Assembly: GCA_018402665.1 (NCBI GenBank)
Contig: JAGYIN010000003.1
Coordinates: 150,543-214,542, forward strand
DNA length: 64,000 nt
DNA from: Schleiferiaceae bacterium
Lineage (GTDB): Bacteria; Bacteroidota; Bacteroidia; Flavobacteriales; Schleiferiaceae
Direction of reading: 5' to 3'
Part shown: positions 45,446 to 54,461 of the stretch, piece by piece
Position numbering within the stretch: the stretch's first letter is position 1
Layout of the letters: each line of letters starts with the position of its first letter
Notes under the pieces: generated by a model
What the model was told of the DNA's origin: nothing
Seen by the model: the letters and a program-made list of their open reading frames with translations, nothing else
Database searches by the model: none
Translations under genes and position numbers: made by a program

Positions 45446-47929
45446 ATGCAAAAACGCATTTTACGAACTTGGACCGTTGTCCTCGCTTTCTTGCCTATCA
45501 TAGCTTTCGCTCAGAACGCCACTGTTGAAGAGGTAGATCTTAAGCCCCATAAGCTTACGGTGAAAGCAGATGAATACTTTGATTCAAAAGAATATTCTGT
45601 TGCCATTGAAATTTACGCTAAGGCGTATTCTAAAGAGAAATCGCGCGAGCAGAAACAGCGTATTTCCTTCAATATGGCAGAGGGATATCGCTACACGGGA
45701 CAGTGTAAAAGAGCCGCGAGCTACTATCAGCGCGCTTCCAAATTAGGATATGGTGCTCAGGCGGATTATGGCTACGCAGAAATGTTGCAATGTCAGGGGG
45801 AATATGAGGACGCCGTCATAGCGTACGAAGCCTATAAAAAATTAGTGCCGAGTGATGCTCGTGCAGATCGTGGTATAGAAAGCTGTCAAAAAGCTGCACA
45901 ATGGGTAGTTTCAGGCTCCCTTTACGCCTTGGATAATGCTAAAGACTTAAATTCTAAAAAATCGGACTATTCAATTGCTTTCGCAGGAAAGCGCGGTAAA
46001 GAAGATCTAACGCTCATGATTTCTTCCATGCGTGATGATGCAACTGGTCGTAAAGAAGACGGTTGGATGGGTCAGCGCTTCTCCGATATTTTTGTTATCG
46101 AAGGCGAACGCAAAAAAGCGAAAAAGCAGAAAAAAGGCCAGGAAGCGAATGCCAATAATGAAATCGTTTGGGGTGACCTAGAGGCCATGAGCGATGTCAT
46201 CAATACCAAAGACCACGAAGGCGTTGTAACTTTTGACTCAAGAGGTAAAGAAATGTATTTCACGAAGTGTATGCAAGTGAAAAACATGAAGATGGGCTGT
46301 GCCATTTTCACCACAAAAAAAATCGGTCAAGATTGGGCAAACCCTGAGCCTGTAGTCATCGCGCTTGATAGTGGCGCTTCAGTAGGGCACCCTGCGCTGA
46401 GCCCGGACGATCAGATTTTATACTTCGCTGGAGAAGTAGCTGGCGGAAAAGGCGGTAAGGATATTTACATGACTACTTACGATCGCAGAAAGCGTGAGTG
46501 GGCTGCACCAACGAACTTAAATATTAACACCCGTGGTGATGAATTGTATCCATTTGTCCATGGGGACGGATATTTGTATTTCTCATCCAACGGACACGTG
46601 GGAATGGGTGGATTCGACTGTTTCCGTGTAAAGCTCGATGAAAATGGCGCACCTGTCGGGGATGTGGAAAACATGCTTAGTCCTATCAATTCTGAGGCAG
46701 ACGATATTTCATTGCGTTTTGTACCGGGCGATAATACTAAGAAAGGTTTTGTAGTTAGCAACCGCAAGGGAACACGCGGTGAGCATGATATATGGTACGT
46801 GACTGAATGGGAGAAATTCTTTGAGGCTACGGGTACTGTTGTAAGTAGTAAAAACGGCAAACCTGTAAGTGATGTGACCATTGAAGTAAGCAATAAGGAA
46901 GGTCAGTCTTTTACCGTTACGACAAATTCAAGGGGTGAGTTTAGTATTCCTCGTGGCCAGATGGAAGAGGATAAATCGTACAAATTAAACATGAGTCGCA
47001 AGCGCTTTTTAAATGCTGTGGGCGATATCACAACGAAAGGCTTGGCGTTGAATGATTATGCTCAGGTAAAAGAGGAGCGTGCTTATGTTAAATCGTACAG
47101 TCTTCGTTTGGAAATGGACCCCATTGAGGTGCCTATTGTTCTTCCTAACGTCTTCTTTGATTTAGCCAAATCAGAACTGCGCGAAGAAAGTAAAGTGGCT
47201 TTAGATACGGTATTTAGCATCTTGCAACGCAATCCTACTATTACTATTGGTCTGCGCTCGCACACGGATTACCGTGATACAGATGCGAAAAACGATGTGC
47301 TCTCGCAAGCACGTGCACAAAGTTGTGTGGATTACCTCATTCAGAAAGGCATTCCTTCGGAACGTTTAACGGCAGTTGGAATGGGAGAGAAAGAACCATT
47401 TGTTATTTCAGCCGATTATAAAGGGTTCGGTGCTGACAAATTCAAAGCTGGGGATAATCTAACAGAAACGTTCATTAAAGGTCTTAGTAAAGAAGATCAG
47501 GAGGTAGCGAATCAAATCAACCGCCGTACGGATTTCAAGGTATTAAGTGATGATTACGTTCCTTCTACTTCCGTGGCAGCGGGTGAATCCACAGAAGCCG
47601 GTGCTGCACAACCTAAGAAGAATGAGAACCCTATAGGTCAAACCATGACTTTAGGTCCTAAAGACCGTTCATTAGGTAAAATTGCAATGGATAACGGGAT
47701 GAACGTTGTACAGTTGAAAAACCTAAATGGTGGTTTACGTGGCGCGCGCCCTATGCCGGGTATGGTGATTAAAGTAACGCCTAACGGTGACTATTCAGCG
47801 TTCGATGCTGATCATTATCAGGTTCAACGTGGCGATACCATGCGAGGCATTGCGAAGGAAACCGGGGCTAACGTTAAGGAGATCCGTGATTTAAACGGTT
47901 TCAAAAGTGATAAAAGACTGGACCATTGA
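45446..47929 (+). CDS. TPR-PD40-OmpA-LysM envelope protein (PorE-like)
   Basis: 827 residues. Signal peptide ending AFAQ; TPR-like helices (about 30-170); PD40/WD40-like propeller blades (SPDDQILYFAGEVAGG, YLYFSSNGHVGMGG); a carboxypeptidase-regulatory-like fold (GKPVSDVTIEVSNKEG); an OmpA peptidoglycan-binding domain (PNVFFDLAKSELREES, LRSHTDYRDTDAKND); two LysM-like repeats at the end. TPR-propeller-CRD-OmpA is the architecture of PorE, which links T9SS parts to peptidoglycan, though Flavobacteriales have several such paralogues. The last LysM ends abruptly (KRLDH) while the -1 frame continues KTGPLILIRIG to a TAG at 47947-47949, so a base may be missing in the A-run at 47912-47915. Confidence 0.88.
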   Translation: MQKRILRTWTVVLAFLPIIAFAQNATVEEVDLKPHKLTVKADEYFDSKEYSVAIEIYAKAYSKEKSREQKQRISFNMAEGYRYTGQCKRAASYYQRASKLGYGAQADYGYAEMLQCQGEYEDAVIAYEAYKKLVPSDARADRGIESCQKAAQWVVSGSLYALDNAKDLNSKKSDYSIAFAGKRGKEDLTLMISSMRDDATGRKEDGWMGQRFSDIFVIEGERKKAKKQKKGQEANANNEIVWGDLEAMSDVINTKDHEGVVTFDSRGKEMYFTKCMQVKNMKMGCAIFTTKKIGQDWANPEPVVIALDSGASVGHPALSPDDQILYFAGEVAGGKGGKDIYMTTYDRRKREWAAPTNLNINTRGDELYPFVHGDGYLYFSSNGHVGMGGFDCFRVKLDENGAPVGDVENMLSPINSEADDISLRFVPGDNTKKGFVVSNRKGTRGEHDIWYVTEWEKFFEATGTVVSSKNGKPVSDVTIEVSNKEGQSFTVTTNSRGEFSIPRGQMEEDKSYKLNMSRKRFLNAVGDITTKGLALNDYAQVKEERAYVKSYSLRLEMDPIEVPIVLPNVFFDLAKSELREESKVALDTVFSILQRNPTITIGLRSHTDYRDTDAKNDVLSQARAQSCVDYLIQKGIPSERLTAVGMGEKEPFVISADYKGFGADKFKAGDNLTETFIKGLSKEDQEVANQINRRTDFKVLSDDYVPSTSVAAGESTEAGAAQPKKNENPIGQTMTLGPKDRSLGKIAMDNGMNVVQLKNLNGGLRGARPMPGMVIKVTPNGDYSAFDADHYQVQRGDTMRGIAKETGANVKEIRDLNGFKSDKRLDH

Positions 47930-47965
47930 TCCTGATCAGGATTGGGTAGTATAAACTATTAAGGA

Positions 47966-47999
47966 GCGCGCACGGGTCTCCCGTGCGCGCTTTCTCGTT
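47966..47999 (+). terminator. terminator before purM
   Basis: Eleven-base perfect stem GCGCGCACGGG/CCCGTGCGCGC, TCT loop, then TTTCTCGTT. Confidence 0.88.
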
Positions 48000-48006
48000 A
48001 TTTTTG
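47999..48006 (+). promoter_or_regulatory. -7 box of the purM operon
   Basis: TATTTTTG, four bases before an ATG at 48011 that is out of frame with purM. The transcript is expected to begin near that ATG. Confidence 0.5.
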
Positions 48007-49185
48007 CAGCATGAATATACATCAGACCGCTATACAGGACGAGGCGTAAGTGCCCAGAAAGAGGACGTCCACAATGCAATCAAAAACATTTATAAAGGCT
48101 TGTTTCCTAAGGCCTTCTGTAAAATAGTTCCGGATTATTTGACGGGTGATGATGACTATTGTCTCGTCATGCATGCAGATGGTGCAGGTACTAAAAGTTC
48201 ACTGGCTTACATGTACTGGAAAGAGACCGGTGACATAAGTGTATGGAAGGGTATCGCTCAAGACGCGTTAATCATGAATATTGATGATTTGCTTTGTGTC
48301 GGGGCTACGGAGAATATTATGCTCAGTTCCACCATTGGTCGTAACAAGGGTTTAATCACTGGTGAAGTGCTAAGTGCTATCATCGGCGGAACGGAATCGC
48401 TTTTAGAAGAATATAGAAAACACGGTATAGATATCATCAGTACAGGCGGTGAAACGGCCGATGTTGGTGATTTGGTCAGAACCATCATTGTCGATAGTAC
48501 AGTAGTTGCTCGGATGAAACGCTCGGATGTTATAGATAATGCGAACATCAAACCGGGTAACGTGATAGTAGGATTAGCATCTTATGGTCAAGCGACTTAT
48601 GAGTCGGAATACAACGGTGGGATGGGGTCGAACGGTTTGACTAGTGCTCGACACGATGTGTTCAGTAAAGCTTTGGCAGCAAAGTATCCAGAAAGCTTTG
48701 ATCCCGCAGTTCCTGAGTCGCTCGTTTATACGGGTACAAAATCTCTGACGGAACTAACGGATACGCCGCTAGACGCGGGGAAATTGGTGCTTAGTCCTAC
48801 GCGCACCTATGCTCCCATTATTAAGCGAATTTTAGACGAGTACCGCGGTAAAATTGACGGTATGGTACATTGTTCAGGCGGTGCACAAACGAAGATTTTA
48901 CACTTTTTAGAAAAGGGACACGTGATTAAAGACGCGCTGTTCCCTATACCACCACTCTTTAAAATGATTCAGGAGGAGAGCGGTACGAGCTGGGAAGAAA
49001 TGTACCAGGTATTTAATATGGGACACCGTATGGAGCTGTATGTAGATCCTTCCATTGCAGATGCCATAATCGCTATCAGTGAAAGCTTTGGGGTATCCGC
49101 GAAGATTGTGGGAAGAGTTGAAGAGAGTTTAGCTAAGGAATTGACCATTAGTAGCGAGTTCGGCACCTTTAAGTACGAGAAGTAA
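48004..49185 (+). CDS. purM: phosphoribosylformylglycinamidine cyclo-ligase (AIR synthase)
   Basis: Closes FGAM to AIR in purine synthesis. About 390 residues, the long form seen in Bacteroidota. [63 protein letters not shown] and [10 protein letters not shown] are well conserved. The start is doubtful: in frame there are only GTG 47983 and TTG 48004, both in the terminator or promoter; the good ATG at 48011 is one frame off. One extra base between 48013 and about 48022 would give a normal start (M-N-x-T-S-D-R-Y). First of purM-prfA-pyrF. Confidence 0.9.
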   Translation: MQHEYTSDRYTGRGVSAQKEDVHNAIKNIYKGLFPKAFCKIVPDYLTGDDDYCLVMHADGAGTKSSLAYMYWKETGDISVWKGIAQDALIMNIDDLLCVGATENIMLSSTIGRNKGLITGEVLSAIIGGTESLLEEYRKHGIDIISTGGETADVGDLVRTIIVDSTVVARMKRSDVIDNANIKPGNVIVGLASYGQATYESEYNGGMGSNGLTSARHDVFSKALAAKYPESFDPAVPESLVYTGTKSLTELTDTPLDAGKLVLSPTRTYAPIIKRILDEYRGKIDGMVHCSGGAQTKILHFLEKGHVIKDALFPIPPLFKMIQEESGTSWEEMYQVFNMGHRMELYVDPSIADAIIAISESFGVSAKIVGRVEESLAKELTISSEFGTFKYEK

Positions 49186-50267
49186 TGGCGATGATTGATA
49201 AGCTTAATGTGATTTTTCAGCGCTATAATGAAGTGAACGATCTCATTATTCAGCCGGACGTAATATCGGACGGAAAACGCTACGTTCAGCTCAATAGGGA
49301 GTATAAAAACTTGAAGCCTTTAGTTGAAGTCAGAGAACAATACTTGGAAATGTCCAGCCGTATTGAGGAAGCTAAGGGGGTATTGAAAGAGGAGAAAGAT
49401 CCGGATTTTCGTGAAATGGCGAAAATGGAATTGGATGAATTGGAGCCTGCTTTCGTAGCCTTAGAAGAGGAAGTGAAAATTCTGTTATTACCGAAAGATC
49501 CTGAGGATGATAAAAACGCATTAGTTGAGATTCGTCAGGGAGCAGGCGGTGATGAAGGTGCTATTTTTGCAGGCGATTTGTTTCGAATGTACCAGCGTTA
49601 TTGTGAGGGCAGGGGTTGGAAAATAGAGATTCTGACCATGAACGAAGGTTCCGCTGGAGGTTTTAAAGAGGTCTCTTTTGAAGTTAGCGGTGAATCTGTT
49701 TATGGGATTTTAAAATATGAAAGTGGTGTGCACCGCGTACAACGTGTTCCTGCAACAGAAAGTCAGGGTCGTGTACATACTTCTGCAGCGTCCGTAGTCG
49801 TTCTTCCAGAAGCGGAAGAAGTGGATGTGGACCTGGATATGAAAGACGTTAAAAAAGATACGTACCGTTCACAAGGAGCAGGAGGGCAGCACGTGAATAA
49901 GACAGAAAGTGCCGTACGCTTGACACACCTTCCCACTGGTATCGTGGTAGAATGTCAAGACGGTCGAAGTCAACATAAAAACTTCGAACAAGCTTTGAAA
50001 GTATTGCGGTCCCGCATGTTTGACATGGAGTTCAAAAAGAAGCAGGAGGAGCAGGCAGCTCAGCGTAAAACCATGGTTAGTACGGGTGATCGTTCGGCAA
50101 AAATTCGAACCTACAACTATCCCCAGGGACGAGTCACCGATCATAGAATCGGTTTAACCAGCTATAATCTGAACGATGTGGTTAATGGGGATATCCAGAA
50201 GTTTATTGACGAACTTCACATGGCCGAGAATGCCGAGAAAATGAAAGAAGGATCGGACGATTATTAG
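49185..50267 (+). CDS. prfA: peptide chain release factor 1
   Basis: 360 residues. Recognises UAA and UAG and triggers peptide release. The GGQ loop is present in [20 protein letters not shown] at about residue 230; codon-recognition PxT-type region [16 protein letters not shown]. The ATG shares a base with the purM stop. Confidence 0.97.
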   Translation: MAMIDKLNVIFQRYNEVNDLIIQPDVISDGKRYVQLNREYKNLKPLVEVREQYLEMSSRIEEAKGVLKEEKDPDFREMAKMELDELEPAFVALEEEVKILLLPKDPEDDKNALVEIRQGAGGDEGAIFAGDLFRMYQRYCEGRGWKIEILTMNEGSAGGFKEVSFEVSGESVYGILKYESGVHRVQRVPATESQGRVHTSAASVVVLPEAEEVDVDLDMKDVKKDTYRSQGAGGQHVNKTESAVRLTHLPTGIVVECQDGRSQHKNFEQALKVLRSRMFDMEFKKKQEEQAAQRKTMVSTGDRSAKIRTYNYPQGRVTDHRIGLTSYNLNDVVNGDIQKFIDELHMAENAEKMKEGSDDY

Positions 50268-50273
50268 AGCAAG

Positions 50274-51089
50274 ATGAATAGAGAAGCGTTAATTGAGCAA
50301 ATTAGAGCAAAGCGAAGTGTGCTTTGTGTGGGGTTGGATACGGATTTGGAAAAAATCCCAGCGCATTTATTGCATGAGGAGGATCCAGTGTTCACCTTTA
50401 ATAAAGCCATCATCGACGCGACCGCTGCATCGACAGTTGCCTATAAACCTAATATTGCCTTTTATGAATCCATGGGCGTTAAAGGTTGGCAAAGCCTTGA
50501 GAAGACCATTCAATATTTAGATGAGAGGTATCCAGAAATTTTCACTATTGCAGATGCCAAGCGCGGTGATATTGGAAATACCTCAAAAATGTATGCAAAG
50601 GCATTTTTCGAAAACATGAATTTCGATAGTGTCACTGTAGCCCCTTATATGGGTGAGGATAGTGTGACTCCTTTTCTTGAATTCCCAAATAAATGGGTAA
50701 TACTGTTGGGACTTACCTCAAACAAAGGCGCATTCGATTTTCAGTGTATTGAGAACGCAGAAGGTGAAGCGCTGTTTGAAAGCGTTGTTAAAAAAGCGCA
50801 GGAATGGGCTACTGCTGATCAGTTAATGTTTGTTTTGGGTGCAACGAAGACGGAGCATTTAGCACGTTTACGCTCCATTGCTCCTGACCATTTCTTTTTA
50901 GTTCCAGGTGTTGGTGCGCAGGGCGGTTCTCTCGAAGAAGTATTAAAACAAGCGACGAATAAAGACTTTGGTGTTTTAGTCAATAGTACACGCGGTATCA
51001 TTTACCAGAGCATTGGATTAGATTTTGCCCAGGCAGCGGGTAGGGCCGCACGAACGCTTCAGCAAGAAATGGAGCGTCTATTGTTCTAG
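50274..51089 (+). CDS. pyrF: orotidine 5'-phosphate decarboxylase
   Basis: 271 residues, type 2 (long) OMP decarboxylase; makes UMP from OMP. Catalytic motif [27 protein letters not shown] and phosphate-binding [10 protein letters not shown]. Six bases after prfA, so part of the purM-prfA-pyrF unit linking purine, translation and pyrimidine functions. Confidence 0.97.
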   Translation: MNREALIEQIRAKRSVLCVGLDTDLEKIPAHLLHEEDPVFTFNKAIIDATAASTVAYKPNIAFYESMGVKGWQSLEKTIQYLDERYPEIFTIADAKRGDIGNTSKMYAKAFFENMNFDSVTVAPYMGEDSVTPFLEFPNKWVILLGLTSNKGAFDFQCIENAEGEALFESVVKKAQEWATADQLMFVLGATKTEHLARLRSIAPDHFFLVPGVGAQGGSLEEVLKQATNKDFGVLVNSTRGIIYQSIGLDFAQAAGRAARTLQQEMERLLF

Positions 51090-51153
51090 TGTGCGTTGAG
51101 TCACACTCATGAGTTTTAGAAGCCCGAACTTTGAGGTATCTTAAAACTCAATT

Positions 51154-51951
51154 ATGGAAATCATCGGATACATCGCATCCATTTTTATTGGAATCTCACT
51201 CGGTCTTATTGGTGGCGGGGGGTCAATCCTAACTGTGCCTGTATTGGTGTATCTTTTCGGTATTGGGGCAGAAATGAGTACCGCCTACTCTTTATTCATC
51301 GTTGGTTCAACCGCATTGGTAGGTGGTATTCGCAACGCGAGCTTAGGTAATGTGAATTATAAAACCGCAGTAGTTTTTACCATTCCTGCCTTTATTGCTG
51401 TTTACGCTACTCGCGCTTATTTGGTCCCTGCAATTCCTATTGAAATAATGACCATTGGAACGTATGTCTTGACTAAGGACATTGCCATCATGGTGTTCTT
51501 TGCTTTGGTAATGCTTGCGGCTTCAGTAAGCATGATTCGTAACAAGCGAAAGGAAGAAGAAGAGGACGAAAATGCATTGCCAAAGTTCAATGTACCCGCC
51601 ATTATTTTAGAGGGAGTAGTTGTCGGTGTGTTAACTGGTATTGTTGGCGCTGGCGGTGGATTTTTGATCATTCCAGCATTGGTTCTTTTTGCAAAATTAC
51701 CCATGAAAAAAGCCGTTGGTACTTCATTGTTAATTATTGCAGCGAAGAGTTTGATTGGATTTGTCGGAGATGTACAACGTTATGGCGACCAATTGGATTG
51801 GACCCTCTTACTAACGGTAACCGCCATTGCGGTATTTGGTATCTTTATAGGTATCTATTTGAATAAATTTATTGACGGTAAAAAACTGAAGAAAGGCTTC
51901 GGCTGGTTCGTCTTATTGATGGCCGTCTACATTATTGGAAAACAACTTTAA
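51154..51951 (+). CDS. TauE/SafE-family sulfite/organosulfonate exporter
   Basis: 265 residues, eight membrane helices. The two family repeats are GLIGGGGSILTVPVLVYLFG and GIVGAGGGFLIIPALVLF. Family members move sulfite, sulfonates or other small anions. As first gene of a sulfur-oxidation module, sulfite export is the likely job (inference): rhodanese/persulfide dioxygenase activity yields sulfite, which is toxic. Confidence 0.9.
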   Translation: MEIIGYIASIFIGISLGLIGGGGSILTVPVLVYLFGIGAEMSTAYSLFIVGSTALVGGIRNASLGNVNYKTAVVFTIPAFIAVYATRAYLVPAIPIEIMTIGTYVLTKDIAIMVFFALVMLAASVSMIRNKRKEEEEDENALPKFNVPAIILEGVVVGVLTGIVGAGGGFLIIPALVLFAKLPMKKAVGTSLLIIAAKSLIGFVGDVQRYGDQLDWTLLLTVTAIAVFGIFIGIYLNKFIDGKKLKKGFGWFVLLMAVYIIGKQL

Positions 51952-51977
51952 TAGCATAGAATAAAAATCGCAATATC

Positions 51978-53378
51978 ATGACAGTAGAACAGATTTATAC
52001 GGGATGTTTGGCACAGGGTGCCTATTACATTGCCTCAAACGGCGAAGCAGCAATCATCGACCCATTGCGCGAAGTAGGTCCATACCTCGATCGTGCAGAG
52101 AAGGATGGTGTAACCATTAAGTACATTTTAGAGACGCATTTTCATGCGGATTTCGTTTCAGGTCACCTTGATTTAGCAGCAAAGACTGGTGCGAAAATCG
52201 TTTATGGCCCTACTGCGAATACGCAGTTTGATTGCCATGTTGCTGAGGATGGTGAGGTGTTAAAGGTGGGTAACGTAACTATTCATGTTCTGCATACACC
52301 GGGTCACACGATGGAAAGTACTACCTATTTGCTAAAAGACGAAAGTGGTAAAGATTATGCTATTTTCTCAGGGGATACACTATTCTTAGGTGATGTAGGT
52401 CGTCCTGATCTTGCACAGAAAGCAGCAAGTATGACCCAAGAAGATTTAGCAGGCATACTGTTCGATTCCTTACGCAATAAGATTATGGTTTTGGCAGATG
52501 ATGTGATTGTGTATCCAGGTCACGGTGCAGGTTCTTCTTGTGGTAAAAACATGTCTAAAGAAACAGTAGGGACCATTGGTGAGCAAAAAGCGACCAATTA
52601 TGCGCTTCGCGCGAACATGACAAGAGAAGAATTTGTGGCAGAGGTAACGCACGGTTTATTGCCTCCGCCAGCCTACTTCCCAGAGAATGTTCGTATGAAT
52701 AAAACGGGGTATGAAAGTTTGGATAGAGTCATGGAACGTGGCTTGCGTCCACTCTCTGTGGATGCGTTCGAGGCGGCTGCAACTGAAACAGAGGCGTTGA
52801 TTTTAGATACACGTCACCAGGACACCTTCATCCACGGGTTCATTCCACAATCAATATTTATTGGGATAAAAGGCAGCTTCGCCATGTGGGTCGGTGCCTT
52901 GATTCCAGATATCAAGCAAGAAATCTTGATTGTGGCCGATCCAGGAATGGAAGAGGAGGTCGTGACAAGATTATCGCGTGTGGGTTACGATAATTGCATC
53001 GGTTTCCTAGACGGAGGGTTTGATGCTTGGAAGAGTTCAGGTAAAGAGGTAGATGCTCTTCCTCAAGTTACAGCTGAAGAACTCAAGGGTATTGCGAATG
53101 CAACCGTAGTCGATGTTCGTAAATCAGGAGAGTATTTGAGCGAACATTTGATCGATGCCATTAACATAGAGTTGGATTACATCAATGACCAAATGTCTAG
53201 TGTACCGCAGGAAGGCACCTTCTATGTGCATTGTGCAGGTGGCTACCGTTCTGTGATCGCTTCTTCAATTCTAAAAGCACGCGGTTACCACAATATGGTG
53301 GACGTTGCAGGAGGCTTTAATGCCATTAAGGAAGCTGGACTTAACGTTTCCGATTACGTTTGTCCGTCAACTTTATAA
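51978..53378 (+). CDS. metallo-beta-lactamase/double-rhodanese fusion (persulfide dioxygenase type)
   Basis: 466 residues. N-terminal ETHE1-like iron hydrolase fold: THFHADFVSGH, HTPGHTMES, FSGDTLFLGDVGRPDL, YPGHGAGSSCG. Then two rhodanese domains: the first (about 260-350) has no catalytic Cys (IVADPGMEEE), the second has YVHCAGGYRS with Cys near residue 415. Such fusions (CstB, PRF type) oxidise glutathione- or CoA-type persulfides to sulfite and exchange sulfur with thiosulfate. Cytoplasmic, no signal peptide. 26 bases after the TauE gene. Confidence 0.92.
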   Translation: MTVEQIYTGCLAQGAYYIASNGEAAIIDPLREVGPYLDRAEKDGVTIKYILETHFHADFVSGHLDLAAKTGAKIVYGPTANTQFDCHVAEDGEVLKVGNVTIHVLHTPGHTMESTTYLLKDESGKDYAIFSGDTLFLGDVGRPDLAQKAASMTQEDLAGILFDSLRNKIMVLADDVIVYPGHGAGSSCGKNMSKETVGTIGEQKATNYALRANMTREEFVAEVTHGLLPPPAYFPENVRMNKTGYESLDRVMERGLRPLSVDAFEAAATETEALILDTRHQDTFIHGFIPQSIFIGIKGSFAMWVGALIPDIKQEILIVADPGMEEEVVTRLSRVGYDNCIGFLDGGFDAWKSSGKEVDALPQVTAEELKGIANATVVDVRKSGEYLSEHLIDAINIELDYINDQMSSVPQEGTFYVHCAGGYRSVIASSILKARGYHNMVDVAGGFNAIKEAGLNVSDYVCPSTL

Positions 53379-53396
53379 ATACGACTCAATTCGTGG

Positions 53397-53420
53397 ACCG
53401 CGCCTAAAAAGGCGCGGTTT
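53397..53420 (+). terminator. hairpin between the MBL-rhodanese and YeeE genes
   Basis: ACCGCGCCT/AGGCGCGGT with a four-base loop and a short T-run (TTTCC). Probably a weak or partial terminator, which could set different levels for the two halves of the sulfur module. Confidence 0.6.
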
Positions 53421-53481
53421 CCATGTTTTCTAAGCCCTAACCGCTTCATCTTATTTCTAACGCATTAACGATCAAAACACT

Positions 53482-54039
53482 ATGGATTTAATTCTTCAAC
53501 CTTGGCCCTGGTATGTGAGCGGCGCCCTCATCGCATTTGTGATGTGGCTCCTTCTTTACTTCGGTAAGTCGTTCGGTTTCTCTAATAATTTGAGAACCCT
53601 TTGTACGATGTGTGGAGCTGATAAATTTGCGCCTTTTTTCCAGTTCAATTGGAAAACGCAAAGTTGGAATTTGTTTTTTCTTGTAGGCGCCGGTTTGGGT
53701 GGTTACATTGCAACGAATTTTCTAACCACACCAGATTATGTAGTCGCCATTTCAGAGGCAACCATTGACGATCTTGGAGCCTTAGGTTTTGCTGTTCCAA
53801 CAGCCTACGCACCAGCCAGCCAATTCGGTATGGAAGCGCTAAGCAGTTGGCAGAATATTTTGATTTTAGCGCTCGGTGGTTTTATGGTAGGATTCGGAGC
53901 GCGTTATGCCGGAGGATGTACTTCAGGACATGCTATTTCCGGAATCTCTGATCTTCAACCCGCATCCTTGCTGGCTGTCATAGGGTTTTTTATTGGTGGC
54001 CTCGCCATGACACATTTGATCTTCCCATTAATCTACTAA
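53482..54039 (+). CDS. YeeE/YedE (TsuA-like) thiosulfate transporter, first half
   Basis: 185 residues, about four membrane helices. The conserved reactive-Cys motif GARYAGGCTSGHAISG is present near residue 145, and MCGADKFAPF earlier. In the TsuA structure such cysteines pass thiosulfate through the membrane by transient S-S contacts. This is a half-length protein and must pair with the next gene's product. Confidence 0.92.
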   Translation: MDLILQPWPWYVSGALIAFVMWLLLYFGKSFGFSNNLRTLCTMCGADKFAPFFQFNWKTQSWNLFFLVGAGLGGYIATNFLTTPDYVVAISEATIDDLGALGFAVPTAYAPASQFGMEALSSWQNILILALGGFMVGFGARYAGGCTSGHAISGISDLQPASLLAVIGFFIGGLAMTHLIFPLIY

Positions 54040-54042
54040 GCC

Positions 54043-54456
54043 ATGAAACAGATAAAATTTTTACTTGCAGGTACGTTGTTCGGTATCATTATGTTTAAGA
54101 GTGAAGCCGCTTCATGGTACAGAATTCAGGAAATGTTCCGTTTCCAAGACTTCCACATGTACGGAATCATTGGTCTAGCAGTAGCTATAGGTGTGCCTAT
54201 GGTTTGGTTCATGAAAAAGAACAATGCGAAGGATTTTTCAGGTGCACCTATTGTATTTAATCCAAAGGCTTGGAGTATACCTCGTTACCTTTTTGGTGGG
54301 ATTATCTTCGGTTTGGGTTGGGCATTAAGCGGTGCTTGTCCCGGTCCTATCGTTGTAAATATTGGTGCAGGTTTCGTGGGTTACATCATCGTTTTGATAG
54401 CCGCTTTATTCGGAACCTTCCTGTACGGAGTGCTACGCGATAAACTACCGCATTAA
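54043..54456 (+). CDS. YeeE/YedE (TsuA-like) thiosulfate transporter, second half
   Basis: 137 residues, about four membrane helices. Carries the partner Cys motif GWALSGACPGPIVVNIGAGF near residue 100. Three bases after the first half. A split YeeE pair is common in Bacteroidota and proteobacteria; together they equal one full TsuA. Confidence 0.92.
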   Translation: MKQIKFLLAGTLFGIIMFKSEAASWYRIQEMFRFQDFHMYGIIGLAVAIGVPMVWFMKKNNAKDFSGAPIVFNPKAWSIPRYLFGGIIFGLGWALSGACPGPIVVNIGAGFVGYIIVLIAALFGTFLYGVLRDKLPH

Positions 54457-54461
54457 GACGT

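Noticed and set aside
48011..48049. Twelve-codon ORF ([12 protein letters not shown]) as a leader peptide of purM
   Set aside because: No conserved or regulatory residues; a missing base in the purM start is the simpler reading. Kept only as an alternative.
53482..54456. YeeE halves as a frameshifted single gene
   Set aside because: Each half has its own start, complete helices and the expected Cys motif, and split pairs are common in this family.
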